Source of the DNA: Drosophila persimilis
Lineage: Eukaryota > Arthropoda > Insecta > Diptera > Drosophilidae
DNA length: 64,000 nucleotides
Assembly (NCBI RefSeq): GCF_003286085.1
Contig: NW_020825326.1
Location: 558,001-622,000 of the forward strand
Reading direction: 5' to 3'
Shown: piece after piece, positions 23,339 to 36,700 of the stretch
Layout of the letters: each line of letters starts with the position of its first letter
Numbering within the stretch: the stretch's first letter is position 1
Position numbers and translations under genes: made by a program
Notes under the pieces: generated by a model
Seen by the model: only the letters and a program-made list of their open reading frames with translations
What the model was told of the DNA's origin: nothing
Databases searched by the model: none

Positions 23339-26300
23339 GTTCTTGTCATTGTTTTGGGATTATATCCATCCCTTCGCCCGATCTGCCCTGAAGATCTTGT
23401 TAGGGCCATGCCGTTGCCTACTAATTGGACTTGGATTGAACATAGCTGGCTTTTCCTTTTACGTTGAGTTTTCGGGGAGGAGTTCAGAGCTGGAAGAATG
23501 TGACGAAGTCGATGGAAAGCGGTATTGGGCATCTCCATTAGCCATCAGCTTCATCTGACCCATCACACCATCAGGCTCATCAGCCGGGGGTCATGCTAAT
23601 TTCCATCTTTGGACAACTAAACCTCTATTTTCCGATCTCCAGACCAACCTCAGGCCCAAAGAAAACACCGTAGTCGATGGGTGTGCAAATTGCAGTTGGA
23701 GGCCGAATAATTTTCTGCTCTAAACTTTCTAATTTGCCTTAATTGAATATTCGTGATACTCAAAAATTGAGACCCCAGCCCATGAAAAAGTTCTTTCGAC
23801 AGTATCCTCCGGAGCGAAGCCATAATGAGCCTGGGGATTCATCCCTGATGACACATCTGTCCGCTTTTGGAGTATCCGCAGCAGCTTCATTTCCGCCAAA
23901 ATCATCAGAGCGGGGCCCATTAAATAAATGAAGTGTGACAAATCCATTGGACTGGCCCCGAACACAAACGACGCTGTGCAGGAAATTTAAGTCGTAGTTA
24001 AGGGAATAATTCCGATTCTATGGCTATGAATTTTGATACTTTGACTAAAGTATCCCTTTACTTTCTTTCTAGGTAACAAGGAAAAATGCACACCAATCCA
24101 ATGTGGTTTTATCATCAAATATGCTTCTCTGAAAAGAAGCGCATCTATATCGCTCCCTACGGATCCTGTATAGCCTGATTCACCTGACTCAACGGCTATG
24201 TAACCATTAAACGTGAATGCGGACAAACTTGACAATCAAAACTTATTCAGGGAGAATAGCTAGGCCTGCACCTAACTTGGTCCTTTGCTGATTGACTGCT
24301 TTCGTCACGGCAAGTAGCCAGCCAACAGCTTCCAGCATTCAGATCCCACAATCCAGCGGAAAACCAACCACCAATACAAGCATTCTCTGGTCTCCACCTT
24401 AATACTTGCTACTCTTGGACTCCGGGGGTATGTTGTATTTTTGCAGATCAATGTAACATATAGCAAACACATTTGTGAAACTACCACTTTTTCTACAAAC
24501 TATTAAGAAAACCTACGAACTCCTGGTATCGCTCACTCTCTATTTGATTTTTTGGTAGAGAGACTGAGCAAGCAATACACTTACTCCCTTGTTTTTTTTT
24601 TGCCCTCTGCCAGAAAATATGTATTTGTGTGCAGGATAATGTTTTTCGCCAAAAAAGCGGGTAATATACGTTACCAATTGTTTTCTGTGAAAAAAAGTCG
24701 AAGACACATGAACTCCGTAATATGTTGTAAATCATTTTATTGATTGCGAACGCAGGGCTCACATTCGGTTTTTAGTGATTCGGGGTTACTTCAGTCAGCC
24801 TAAAGAATAAATTAAGGATTCGTGATTATCGAACGCATTAAAGAGGCATGAGTATAGCTATTATTTAACGATTACTGTGAATCCAGGCAGGACTCTTTTA
24901 TGTCTACATGTATATACACTTCGATTCATAATTAAAGCTGTTTTCTACTTATTTACCAGGAATCATCAAAATATTCATATAAATACATATGTTTGTGATA
25001 TGTTTAATAAACGTTTTCCAGCTTTATCTAAAGTTATGATCGAATTTTCGTACCGGGTACCCCATAGTCGGAATATCGACTAGAGCGTTCCTGAATGCTT
25101 GTTCTCCATTGAGCGGCTACCAGGAGTGCAACATGTTAATCATTTTGAGCATAAGGCCATGTCAAATGGAGATCACAGCCAGAACATTGCTCTCCACCTC
25201 AGCGTTGTTTGTACAACAGTTTGTAGCAGCACCGACACAAACACCTTAATCCCAGCCTGATCCCTGTCGGGTCTTATTCTTGCACCTTCATCTAGGGTTG
25301 AGCAAACGCCCCGCGGGGCTTGTTGCAAATTTTGATGGACGGCCTGTGGTTGAAATTGATTTGCTTTAATGGTGGCAAAGTTTTCTGCCTGTCTGCTAAC
25401 CAGATCCATTCCTAATGGAAATGTGAAAACTGGCCGGACTTGTTCTGCTTCTGGGTCTGCTTCTAAGTCTGTAGTTATGGCTCTTTGTGGCGCAAACAAA
25501 ATCCGAGTCAATCAAATTAAATGTCGACAGACATATAATTTGTGCACTTCTTGATATTTGTTGCTCCACAAAACTGTCATATGGGAGACTGGTGGAGCTG
25601 GAGTTCACGGCTGGTCAGAAGGGACCAGGAATATATCATGGCTAAGTCGGGTCTATGCTCCATATAACCCTAATTGGTTTAAATCATAAAAATACATTTA
25701 ACTCAGAGACTGTGAATGTTCGACTTGGCCAAGGTTCTGGCCCATCTCCGGGTCTCTGCGGTTTTCCGACTTTCGCAATCAAAAGAATTTGCCTAGACGC
25801 TGACTCTGACTCTGGCTGTGACTGCTTCTCTGGCAGCCATTTTATGCTTCATTAAGTTAGAAATCATTACTCTTGGCCGGATCTCCCTAGTTTGGAAATT
25901 CTCTCGCCATTTCTGGCTATCTTCATCAACCTCCTCCATCTCTAACCTTCCCTCCTCCTTGGGGCTTTTCAATTTTAGAAATTGATGAACTTGCTGATGG
26001 AAATCTGTCGGGCAGCATCGTAGCCAGCAGGAGAGGCAGATGTGCGATGAGCTCTGGGATGGATGGACTGGCAGATACCCAAAAGAAAAGAAAGCTCCAC
26101 GTTCCGTGGTGGTGGCACAAAAGATACGCCCGACGGGCCTGCCAGAATGGGTATCAGAATGATGAGATTCTGTTTTAAAGATTTCCCAGCCCGCAGAAGA
26201 CCGTCGCCAACAAAAGAGCTTTCTACAGTTTTGGTATTGAGAAGGGGTAGACATACAGGTTGAGCCAGCTGGAGTCGGCCCGCACCCGCATCGGGTAAAA

Positions 26301-27567
26301 GGCAGCCCATTTGAGTGCAAAGAGTGGGCCTTAGGACAAGACTCGGCCCCGCCCCCGCTCGCTCCCGCCGATGACTGCATACAAAATGCAGACATTAAGT
26401 ACTAAAAGACCTCAGCAGAGCTCCGCGGAACTGATTGATACCCAGATCCAGGCTAAGCCCAGATTGCGAAGCGAAGCCTATGTAGAACGCAGTTGGGGAT
26501 AATCAGCCAAGCGACAAATGAGCAGACACGAGTAATCGGAATCGGAATCTAAATCAGATTCTGAATTTTGTTAGATGAGAACTGCCATCCAGCCCCCCTC
26601 CAGGAACCGCTCCGATCTATTGCAGATGGAACCGCAATCGACAACTCCAATTCACGGTCGCACTCGAGTGTGCAAAAAGATATTCCTGACTGACTCACTG
26701 GCTACAGCCGCAGCTTCGACGCTGGAATTTAAATTTATTTCATTGCAGAGTCCGATGCCAACGTAAGTTATCGAAGAGTTCATTAAACCTTTGACTTGAT
26801 CGAGAAGGGAAACCAAGTCAGGTTGATCAGACCCACAGCCAACTTCTGGGCTAAATTTTACTATTTCTGCCTCTGGTCTTAGCACGACTTCAACTCCGGT
26901 TCCGGTTTCGTTATCGGTCCGAGGCGACTTTGAGGATGATGTCTCAAATTGTTATACGAGACAATCAGTCCGTGGCTATGGCTGCTCCAAAGAAAACTAG
27001 TCATTCTTTAATTTATCGACTCAATTTACCATAATTTTATTATCGTAAATTTATTTTGCTTTGGTTACAATGTGCGAATGTTACTCGATTAATGATCTTT
27101 CTGTTTCCAATAATTAACTAATTAACTCAAAAATGGGAAATAGCTGGGTGATCGAATTTTCAAGCTGATCGTAGAGCAAGTTCGGAGCAAGACGGATAGA
27201 TCAACTGTCTTCTGAAAGACAGTGATAGCCTTACGAGAAAAGCTTGCAGGAAGCGCGAAAGATCTGATGTCGGCGCAGCTGCAGAGATTATCGTTGTTTA
27301 TTCTATTCAAAAATAGAATGCCTAATGTAACCGGCTTGACCGGTTTGACGCATTGTTCTGGCACAATAATGCCCATAGTGTATATTAATTTTTTGCCACC
27401 AATATGCCGCTCTGCTTATCCTAGTTATCCATATGTACATTCATATGCAATCTAATGATCTATGTAACTTATACACTATATTTAAGACAATTATACGTAA
27501 ATGCCGGAGCTGGTAGCGATGCCGATTAGTGCAGCAGGAGAGAATGTGCACGTGAAACTGCTTGCTT
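23339..27567. other. Gene-free 4.2-kb stretch
   Basis: No splice-supported coding model. The longest frame (minus, 25793-26395, about 200 codons) is Ser/Cys/Pro-rich and overlaps other long frames on both strands, which fits GC-rich non-coding DNA. A piece at about 25046-25100 (TACCCCATAGTCGGAATATC) resembles the INE-1 3' end. Inverted patches such as CTGTCTTCTGAAAGACAG (about 27208) are short. Regulatory function is possible but not visible. Confidence 0.45.
25046..25100 (+). mobile_element. INE-1-like 3'-end fragment
   Basis: The order ACCGGGTACCCCATAGTCGG, ATCGACTAGAGCGTTC, CTTGTT follows the remembered 3' terminus of D. melanogaster INE-1 (GGGTATCTGATAGTCGG, TCGACTATAGCGTTC, CTTGTT). It is diverged. 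Confidence 0.45.
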
Positions 27568-27710
27568 TACTTTGGCTATAATAATGATCCGATACAAATA
27601 TCTAATAAATACATGCATTCTCTATCATTCTGCGCTTTTGGCTTTCTCATATCTGAGACATTTTGGATGTCACAGATTTACGCTCTTTGTGATTACTGTA
27701 TGGGGCGTCG
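27568..27710 (-). mobile_element. Diverged interior fragment of a DINE-1-type element
   Basis: TTTGGCTATAATAATGATCC, then TCTATCATTCTGCG and GGATGTCACAGATTTACGC match the reverse-oriented interior of the fuller copies. Neither terminus is present. Confidence 0.65.
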
Positions 27711-27991
27711 AAAATAAACTTGGTTAAGTTTGATATAAGAGGCGTCAGCACAATTTTTTGCTATGTAGCATATAAATACTTATGTATGTATATGTTACAT
27801 TTATATGTATGGTTTTTACATACATCTACTCGAATCTTATTTACATACATTTATCTACTATGGGACAAGCTTTCTTCCCGAACGATGAAGGCAACGATAT
27901 AATATAATAGAGAGATACTCTCTATACTCTGAGTAACTGGTGTAAAAACTGCCTTTTCGGCAACCATTTAATAGTTTATTGTAATTACGAG

Positions 27992-28866
27992 TATACCCGA
28001 TGCTCAAAATTAGTATAGGGGTATATTTGATTTGTGGTAAAAGTGGATGTGTGTAACGTCCAGAAGGAAGCGTTTGGAACCCCCCATAAAGTATATATAT
28101 TCTTGATCAGCATCAATAGCCGAGTCTATTATGTCCTGTCTGTCTGTCCGTCCCTATCAGCGCCTAGTGCGCAAAGACTATAAAAGCTAGAGCAACAACA
28201 TTTTATATCCGGACTTCTGTGATATGTCACTGTTACGAGAATTTATCAAAACCGCGCCCCGCCCACTTCAGCCCCCACAGAAAACGAAGAATCGTAGGGG
28301 ATGAACCAGATCGTATAATTATTGTAGCCAGAATCAAGAAAACAATTTCATTCTCTCTCGCTCTGTCTCTCTCTAACACACAGGTTTCATGGTCGGTTTT
28401 ACCCATTGCAAAATGTGAGTTCAAGGATCTCAGAGACTATAAGAGCTAAAGCAACCAAATTTGGTATCCACCTTCCTGTGATATCGGACCTTGACCGTTT
28501 TTTTGTCAAAATTTCGCCACACCCCCTTCCGCCCCTACAAAGAACGAAAATCTGTGGCATCCCCAATATTGAAGATTCGAGAAAACTAAAAATTCGCAAT
28601 CATAGAAAATGACTAAGTATATCTATCAGATTGCTAAATCTGCATCAGATCGAATCATTTTTATAGCCAAAAGGAACAAATCAATTAGCAGTGGCTACGT
28701 AGCGCCCGACGACACGCTCAGACTGATTTTCTGTCTCTCTCGCACGCACTCTTTGTCGTATCGTTTAATATTAGCGGCGTTTGCCGGCGGAGAGCTAAAC
28801 TGACTAAAAATAAATGGTATAAACGTAGAGTTGCGGTCTCCACAGGAACTCACGACGTTCCCCTCG
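27992..28866 (+). mobile_element. DINE-1-type element, two internal modules (875 bp)
   Basis: It runs from TATACCCGATGCTCAAAATT to CACGACGTTCCCCTCG. A short GTCY tract lies at about 28137-28153. Interior modules lie at about 28270 (damaged) and 28535. The hairpin is mutated (GAGTTGCGGTCTCCACAGGA), so this copy is older. Confidence 0.88.
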
Positions 28867-29135
28867 ATGAATAATCAAATTTGATATCTTCAATTTTAAT
28901 ATGAACTCCTTGTATTTCCAGCTAATCTTAATCTGATAACGATAGGTCTGATATGACAATCAATATTATTAATATTATTTATGATTAAATTATTAAATTA
29001 TTATTTAATTATTTTCATTCATTAATTTCCAATCTTATGTGTATTCACTATTGATTCAATGTTTCAGTTCGAATTGTTGACATAGAGATGGGTTATACCA
29101 CATAGGCATCTTCGTCATTATTTACGGCCTGATTA
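28867..29135. other. AT-rich spacer
   Basis: It contains an ATTAAATTATT-rich patch at about 28960-29020. No feature is recognised. Confidence 0.5.
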
Positions 29136-29634
29136 CACTGTTCAACACCACATAGATTTAGGGCTTTAAAATTTCTTAGATTTTAACAAACAATACCTCA
29201 AATGACACCCAATTCATGTAGTACGTATACAAATTATATACAAAAATTAGAATAACTTCAACTTTTCCCGAATTTGTAAAAATTTGAAAAAAGGTAACGT
29301 CAAAAATTATCAATCTTTCATTTGAGCGCTAAATAATTTCCAGACGGTTAGCTTAAGCACAAAGTGTTTGGGTCTAATTTATAGCTACAATTATCAGCTT
29401 TTCAGAATTGTAAAGTTTTAATACGACACGGTGTAAGGTGCTTAACTTATGTGAAAAAAAGAAGCACAACAACTCAAAAAAAATGAAAAAAATTACAGAT
29501 TTGAAAAGTTTTTTTTAGAAAAAACCAAACCTTGATAAAAAGAAAAATCATTAAACATTTTCAAAGCCCCAAATCTATCAAAAAAAGTCAGTTTGGATCA
29601 CTGCGGAAATAAAGTTGAGTTTGGTTGCGTAGTG
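29136..29634. mobile_element. Candidate DNA transposon/MITE with CACTR inverted ends
   Basis: The left end is CACTGTTCAACACCACATAG then ATTTAGGGCTTTAAAAT. The right end, read on the reverse strand, is CACTACGCAACC..., with TAGATTTGGGGCTTTGAAAAT further in. The TAGATTT-GGGCTTT-AAAAT block is inverted at both ends. A related right end (reverse CACTATGCAACACCATAT) lies at 21753, and a related block (AAAGCCCCAAATCTATCAG) at about 56235. No target-site duplication is evident and the interior is AT-rich with no coding. Superfamily not assigned. Confidence 0.5.
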
Positions 29635-31635
29635 TTTTATAAGGCTAAATAACTTAAATAATTTCAAAGGAAAATTTCAGAGCTAGAATCAGAAACGGAC
29701 AGCCTTGCATCATCTCGGCACGCCTGGATGGAGGCATTTCCATTTCCACTTCCAGCTGCAGATAAACTGACTTTAAGCCCGAATCCAACTCCACCCCCCT
29801 TTTCACCAAGGTCCCATCTTTTCCCGTGTAGTTTTGCTCCATTTCTGTCACGCTCGAAGACAGCAATTGAGCCGATTCGTGTGACAGGAGGAGCATAGAG
29901 AAGAGCGTAGACCATGGAAGAACAACAACTGTTTTAGTTGCGGTTTCCGAAGAATAAGATGCTGCTTCCCTGCCAGAGGAAGATGGTGTAGAGGGTGGAA
30001 GTATAAATAGCAGCTGGCGAGTGAGGCGAGAAGTGAAGTGGTAACAAGAAGCATAAATGACAACTCCGAGAATCCGAAGCATCTATACCCTTAAAAAACA
30101 CTTCTCACGCTGAAACTTGCGGGTTCACTCATCGGTGCATGTATTAATTTGGTTTGAGCTTTGTAGAATTCTAGAAAATCGTATAATGTTCTTGAGTGCC
30201 AAGTTTCGCTAGGTTTACTTTTTAAACAAAGAAGTTTTTCTCATAAAAAGATCAGTGTAAGATAGATGGTTTCATTTCCTTTGCGAATACTCGTATGGTA
30301 CAATATTTATACTTTAATAGGAATGATGCTACTTTAAGGGTACATCAATAATATTTGTATATTATATGCATGCTAATGCCCATTATAATTTGTAATACAT
30401 TTTTAATGAAAATTGTCTTAAATCCCACCTGTAAAATTGCTACTCCAAAATATTGGTATTAATAGCTCGATTGGTAGCCGTACCTCGATAACACATAGGA
30501 AATAATACTAAATACCCAATTTATTCGATACATTTTCAAAGCGGTCTTCTATGTGGGCTACAAACGTCTGATCAAAACGATTGTAACTTCTGCAAGGGTA
30601 TCAAAAAAAAGCTAAGCAACGAGCTAATAATAATACACATAATATTAAAACGAGAACAACGACACTAAGCCAATCCGCAGCCGGAGTCAGAGGCTGACAA
30701 CAATGGTGCGGGAGGCGCTACAGGAAAATGACTAATTACGTGCTGGCAGCAGCTAGATCGGGAGTGGGGTGCGGGCACCAGATCTGTACATCTAGGGAGC
30801 CACGAACGAACCACATTAGCGGCAGGCACTGCTTTAGCTGCTCGCGTTGCTAGCGGTGAATGGTAATTGCGGACCGTTATAATGCGAGCGCGCATAATAA
30901 GATCGAGCGATGGCTTCGCTTTAACTATAGACGATAGAGAGAGGGATGTATAGAGGTGCTTGGGGGCCATTCTGAAAAATGGCAAACGCTGGCGTTCGGG
31001 CCCTGATGCGCATATTTGCTCCAATTCCGCCAGCGAGGCAATGCAAATGTGACATCCCAACGGGAGGAGGGCAATGAAATGAGATGGGTTACCCCTTCCC
31101 ATCCATCCGCACTTCAGTCCCCACACTAACAATGATGACGCTGACGATGATGACCCAGTTCTGAGGCTATTTTGCCTGCTACAGTTAGCCGAATGGCAGT
31201 CAAAGTGGAGTGCATTAGCATCTGCCACATGCACCTAGTTGAAACATGCCACCCAAACCAGCCAACTTGTTGTTGCCCAATCATCGGCGGCTATTACAGG
31301 CAGCTCCGAGGAGAGATTTTCCATGGATGAGCCCTTCATTAATATGTATTCACACATGTTTATATGTATAGTGACTTTTACACGGCAAGTCAATCTTATG
31401 CAAAAGTTGTTCATCTATCGGATAAAATTAGATTTTGTTTTTTAACATACTCGTGCCAGTGAGCTGAAATTGTATTGCTGTGCTGGTATTTAAGTTTGTC
31501 ATTGTATGTAGAGCTCATTTTGTGGTAATAAATCAAAATAATACAATCGTAAAGAAAACATAAAATATATTGAATACTATGCAACTAAATTTTGTTAAAG
31601 AAGATGATAGATGATAGAGCTTATGCATAGAACAT
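29635..31635. other. Gene-free stretch
   Basis: The minus-strand frames at 29654-30082 and 30665-31234 (about 142 and 189 codons) lack recognisable domains, and overlapping frames argue against coding. 30543-30602 (reverse: ATACCCTTGCAGAAGTTACA, GATCAGACG) resembles a known dispersed Drosophila DINE-type piece. Confidence 0.45.
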
Positions 31636-31700
31636 ATACAGGGTCTACAGGGTCGCCATCTTTTAGTGCGGTATGGAAACATCGAATACGTTTAAAAAAA
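31636..31700 (+). repeat. Dispersed repeat, left part (split by nested insertions)
   Basis: GGTCGCCATCTTTTAGTGCG, GTATGGAAACATCGAATACG matches 55697-55740 closely (GCGCCATCTTTTAGTACGG, GTAACATCGAATAGC). Its continuation 'GACAATATCAATTAATTGGC' reappears at 32886-32905 beyond a DINE-1 copy. The family is not recognised. Confidence 0.6.
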
Positions 31701-31701
31701 A

Positions 31702-32824
31702 AACGAGGGGGAACGTTGTGAGTTGCTGCGGACACCGCAACTCTACAGTTATACCCGATACTAAGTCAGTATGGCTCTCCTCCGGCAGACGCCGCTAATA
31801 TTAAACGACACGACAAAGAATGCGTGCGAGAGAGACAGAAAATCAGTCTGAGCGTGACGTCGGGCGCTGCGTAGCCAATGCAAATTGATTTGTTCCTTTT
31901 GGCTACAAAAATTATCTGATCTGATCCAAATTCAGCAACCGGATAGATATAGTCATTCTCTATGATTCTGCGTTTTTAGTTTTCTCGAATCTGCAATATT
32001 GTGGATGCAACAGATTTTCGTGTTTTGTGGGGGCGGATGGGGGTGGGGTGAAATTCTGAGATATACGTTTTATAGTGACATCTTAAAGGAGTGTGTGTAC
32101 CAAATTTGGTTACTCTAGCCTTAATAGTCTCTGAGATTTGTGGTTGCCTCAGATTTTCATCCTTTGCGGGGGCGGAAGGGGGTGTGGCGAAATTTTGACA
32201 CAAAACGGTCAAGGTCCGATATCACAGGAGTGTGGATACCAAATTTGGTTGCTCTAGCTCTTATGGGTTCTGAGATCCTTGAACTCATATTTTGCAATTG
32301 GCAAAACCGACTATGAAACCTGTGTGTTAGAGAGAGACAGAGCGAGAAAGAATGAAATTGTTTTCTTGATTCTGGCTATAATAATTAGACGATCTGGTTC
32401 AGATTTTGCACTCTAGAAGATATAGTCATCTTCTACGATTCTGCGTTCTTAGTTTTCTCGTATCGTCGAAATTGTGGATGCCACAGATTTTCGCCATTTG
32501 TGGGGGCGGAAGTGGACGGGGCAAAGTTTTGAAATATTTTTGGAGCAGTGACATATCACAGAAGTCTGGATCCAAAATATCGTTGCTCTAGCTCTTATAG
32601 TCTTTGAGCATTAGGCGCTGAAGGGGACGGACAGACGGACGGACGGACAGACGGACAGACGGACGGACGGACAGACAGACATGGCTCAATCGACTCGGCT
32701 ATTGATGCTGATCAAGAATATATATACTTTATGGGGTCGGAAACGATTCCTTCTGGACGTTACACACATACACTTTTACCACAAATCTAATATACCCCAA
32801 TACTCATTTTGAGTATCGGGTATA
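31702..32824 (-). mobile_element. Full-length DINE-1-type element (1123 bp), three modules, reverse
   Basis: It runs from AAACGAGGGGGAACGTTGTG with hairpin to GAGTATCGGGTATA. Interior modules lie at about 32014, 32153 and 32487, and a long GGAC/AGAC tract at about 32627-32682. It sits inside the dispersed repeat seen at 31636 and 32886. Confidence 0.92.
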
Positions 32825-32905
32825 AAAAACAAACCAATGGTTTGGTTCTTTACAATATTTTGAGACTATGGTTGGCTATGGCTATGACAATATCAATTAA
32901 TTGGC

Positions 32906-33742
32906 CACAAAAATATTTAAAAACTTTGCCCCGCCCACTTCCGCCCCCACAAAGGACGAAAATCTGTGGCATCCACATTTTTAAAGATACGATAAAACCA
33001 AAAACGCAGAATCGTAGAGAATGACCATATCTTTTAGACTGCAGACTCTGAATTGGATCGTATTATTATTATAGCCAGCATCAAGAAAACAATTTCATTT
33101 TTGCTCGCTCTGTCTCTCTCTAACACACGTAGCATAGCCGGCTTTGCTTAGAGTAAAACATTAGCGCCTAGATCTCAGAGACTATAAAAGCTAGAGCAAC
33201 CAAATTTGGTATCCACACTTCTAAGATATTGGACCGAGACGAGTTTGTTTCAAAATTTCGCAACACCCCCTTCTGCCCCCGCAAAGGACGAAAATCTGGG
33301 GATATTCACAAATTTCAGAGACTATTAACGCTAGAGTAACCAAATTTGGTATCCGCCCTCCTGTTAGATCTCACTATAAAACTTATGTCTCAATATTTCG
33401 CCCCACCCCCTTCCGCCCCCACAAAGGACGAAAATCTGTTGCATACACAATATTGAGGATACGAGAAAACTAAATCAGAATCATAGATAATGACCATATC
33501 TATCCGGTTGCTGAATCTGGATATCGGATAATTTTTATAGCCAAAAGCAACAAATCAATTTGCAGTGGCTACGCAGCGCCCGACGTCACGCTCAGACTGA
33601 TTTTCTGTCTCTCTCGCACGCACTCTTTGTCGTTTCTTTTAATATTAGCGGCGTCTGCCGGAGGAGAGCCATACTGACTAAGTATCGGGTATAAATGTAG
33701 AGTTGCGGTGTCCGCAGCAACTCACAACGTTCCCCCTCGTTT
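32906..33742 (+). mobile_element. 5'-truncated DINE-1-type element, three modules, in inverted pair with the previous copy
   Basis: It starts at CACAAAAATATTTAAAAAC, after the point where the GTCY tract would lie, and ends CACAACGTTCCCCCTCGTTT. Modules lie at about 32952, 33286 and 33425. Together with the reverse copy ending at 32824 it forms a 2-kb inverted arrangement with both 3' ends outward. Confidence 0.9.
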
Positions 33743-36700
33743 CCTTTCATTCTTCTTCAAGGTCCGACCCCATCTATTCTGTACATCTGTGTCAGTTGGA
33801 GAATATGCACTCACAATGAAAAATACACCTTCAATAGACCTTCCTGCACCTCCTATCTCCCAACACGGTGTCAATTCCAGCCGATACAAAAGGTGAAGAA
33901 TGGCAAAGCTGACGACACCATTTGGTGTTTGTGCCATATTTAGTTACCAGACGTGTAACGAGAATCGGAATGGGAATGGGATGAGTATTAGATGGGATGG
34001 TGTACTGGAGAGGAAATGGGAATGGGAGTGGAAGAGTCTGGGAACTGTTCGGACTGTCAACGCCTTTAGGTGCAGAAAATATGGAAAAATTTCAATAAGC
34101 TGAGCTGTTTTTGGACCGGGATGGAGAGCCTAATATAAACATTATGACATGATTGATGACTCACCGACAGAGAACTAAAAAAAAAAAATTAGAAATAGAA
34201 ACAGAACTAAAACTAGAGCACCCATAGATGGCTGTCAACCTTCGTTGACTCGGCAAATTAATTGAAGTTCAGCTTATAATGAAGATCGAGATGAAGCTGG
34301 AAGAACTTGGGATATATTCTCTACAACTATACCCATAGCCATTTCCATCATTATCATCTTTAAGTGTTATTGCTCCGATTTAGTTAGTTAACTCTAACAG
34401 TTAATAAACACTTGAGGGAGAAGTATAATTGAATGCATGTCTCCAGCACCATGTGGAGAGTTGGAGCTCCAACCCTATCTCCGCCGGAATCTTCATGCTT
34501 TGTGGCCAGATAGTACCCAAGAGTGCTCCATTGACATTAATGGCAGATCACATTGAGTTTCAAAGCAAGGAAAATTGTCAGCGGCAAGTGGGGGTGGGAA
34601 AGGCAACAGTTCTCCACAATTTCGATGTTTACGTAATGTCCGTGATCCGGTGGATTCATCTCTTCAGCTTTGCCGCAGAATGATAAATAATGTCTGTGTG
34701 GCATGCACTCGAAAGCCGAAACCGCAAAGAATCTTGGCTCGTCCCGCACTCCCATTGGAATGCACATATGTAACTGTCATTGTCAATGTCACTAAGCAAA
34801 ACCCACTTGGAGCTGCACCTTGCAGAGGCAGTCCCAGATGGAGTATAACCCTTGGCTTACAACACGCTTGGCTGGGGCTGCAGCTCCTCTTCTTTGGCTT
34901 AGCTTCACTCCATTCTATTCAATTGTTTTCCATAATTTTCCAGACATTTCCAATAATTAAATGCTTAGAAGCTCGACAAATTATTGTGTTGCTGCTCATG
35001 CATGTGAAGCTGACTTGGGTACACTTTCCCAAAGGAGCAGATCCAAAGCACAGTCGGACTCGGACTCTAGAACATTGCCAGGCACTGGGCCCCCGGTGAG
35101 TCGTGCAGCCCTGCGGTGGCTTTCACTGAACCACTCCAGCGATTGTCCCATGGAAACCCCAGTTTCATGGGTCCATCCCAAGTCAGGCTCGAGCCAATTA
35201 CCAAAAATCACTTTCTTTCGACAGATGCTGATCAACTCTGTTGCTCCATTGCTCCCCAGATTCCTTAGACCAGGTTTTCAGTCTGTGTGCCCATTACTCA
35301 TTCTGTGGCCGGGTAACAGTGGGTGAAGTGGGATGTTGGGAAAATGCATTTAACGGAATCTAGTCAAATCATGCAAAAAACGTGAGCCGATGACGTGAGC
35401 CCGTCAGCCATCAACCGAGCATTGAAGAAGAAGCCGACGAAGAAGCTGGGAAACAGAAGAATAACATGTTTTGGATGATTTTTAGCGCTGGTACAGTCTA
35501 AGACGATACCCAGCTAAGAGAGAAGTACCGTTAAAAGAGCATTATTGTTATCATTGAGATATTAATATACTATTAATCTGAAACTTAGAAGAGACGATTG
35601 ACTCATTGGCTCAACCGCTCATGCTTAATAGTGAGTCACCATGTCAAGTGAATACCTATCTATTGAAAATGATATTCCCTGGGATGTGGAGTGCATCGCT
35701 AGATAGAGCTCAGCAGAAAGTCTGGTAACAAAATCTTCCACAGTATAATGGTTCCTCGCATCCACTGAGGCCTTGGGCCCTTGGGCACAGAGAAACGGAA
35801 ACCATAACGAAAATCGAAAACTATTTTTCACAGCTAGAGTCGAAAGCGGTTACCAAAGCTAGACCAACCCCGAGATGCTCTCTCAGGTCCGATCCTGAGC
35901 CCGATGGCGGCAAATGCATTTGAAAAGAGCTGGCGAACCGTTACTCGAATCGTTTTCTTGCATTTCTTTTTGGGAAAGAAAGTTTTCGCCAGCCCCAAAC
36001 CAGCTCTCCAAGAGATTTATACGGTTGCCTTGGTATTTTCTTTGTCTTTCGGTTTGTCGTTCTTTTGTTCTTTCTGTGCGGCGATTCTGTGGGGATTTCG
36101 GTTCTCGATCTAAATCAGAGTCTCCATCTAACGGCATCAGTTACACTACTTAACTGTTCTCACTTTCTTCGCGCTCTTTGGATTTGTTGTTTGTTTTTCT
36201 ATTCCGCTGTCTGTCTGTCTGTCTTTTTGTTATTCTCGCGTTTCCGGTCAGAGGAATCAGAGCCAGAGCTAGAACCAGAACTGGAGCTCCATTCGGAGCT
36301 GAGCATTACTTAGAAGCCATTACATGGCAAAAATGTTCTAGATCGGTTGGCGGGGCACCCAGAAATTGGATAAACCAATCTGAACTAAACGGATATTTCT
36401 TTCACTCTGTTCTCATAAAAGAGAACGTCTTTCGATTCCCCTAATTTGCATAATAAATATTTCTTGGCCAGTAAAATGCGTGTATATTCAGAATTTTTGT
36501 CTTGATAATTATCACTTTCACCCATTAAATAGGTGCGCTATGTGGGGGGTATACAACTGATTTTCCAAATTCATAAATCGATTCCCTGTTTTAAAGCTGA
36601 TTATTTGTTGGGGTTGATTGTTATCTCTGGGTCTCTCATGAGAGATTTTTCCTATCGAACTCAGGAGAAATCAGCTGGGAGCAAGAAGTTGTTTTCGGCA

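Noticed and set aside
25793-26395. 200-codon minus-strand ORF
   Set aside because: Cys/Ser/Pro-rich with no domain. Equally long overlapping frames occur on both strands, and there is no start context or splice-supported extension.
30665-31234. 189-codon minus-strand ORF
   Set aside because: No domain. Composition follows local GC content, and no homologous motif was recognised.
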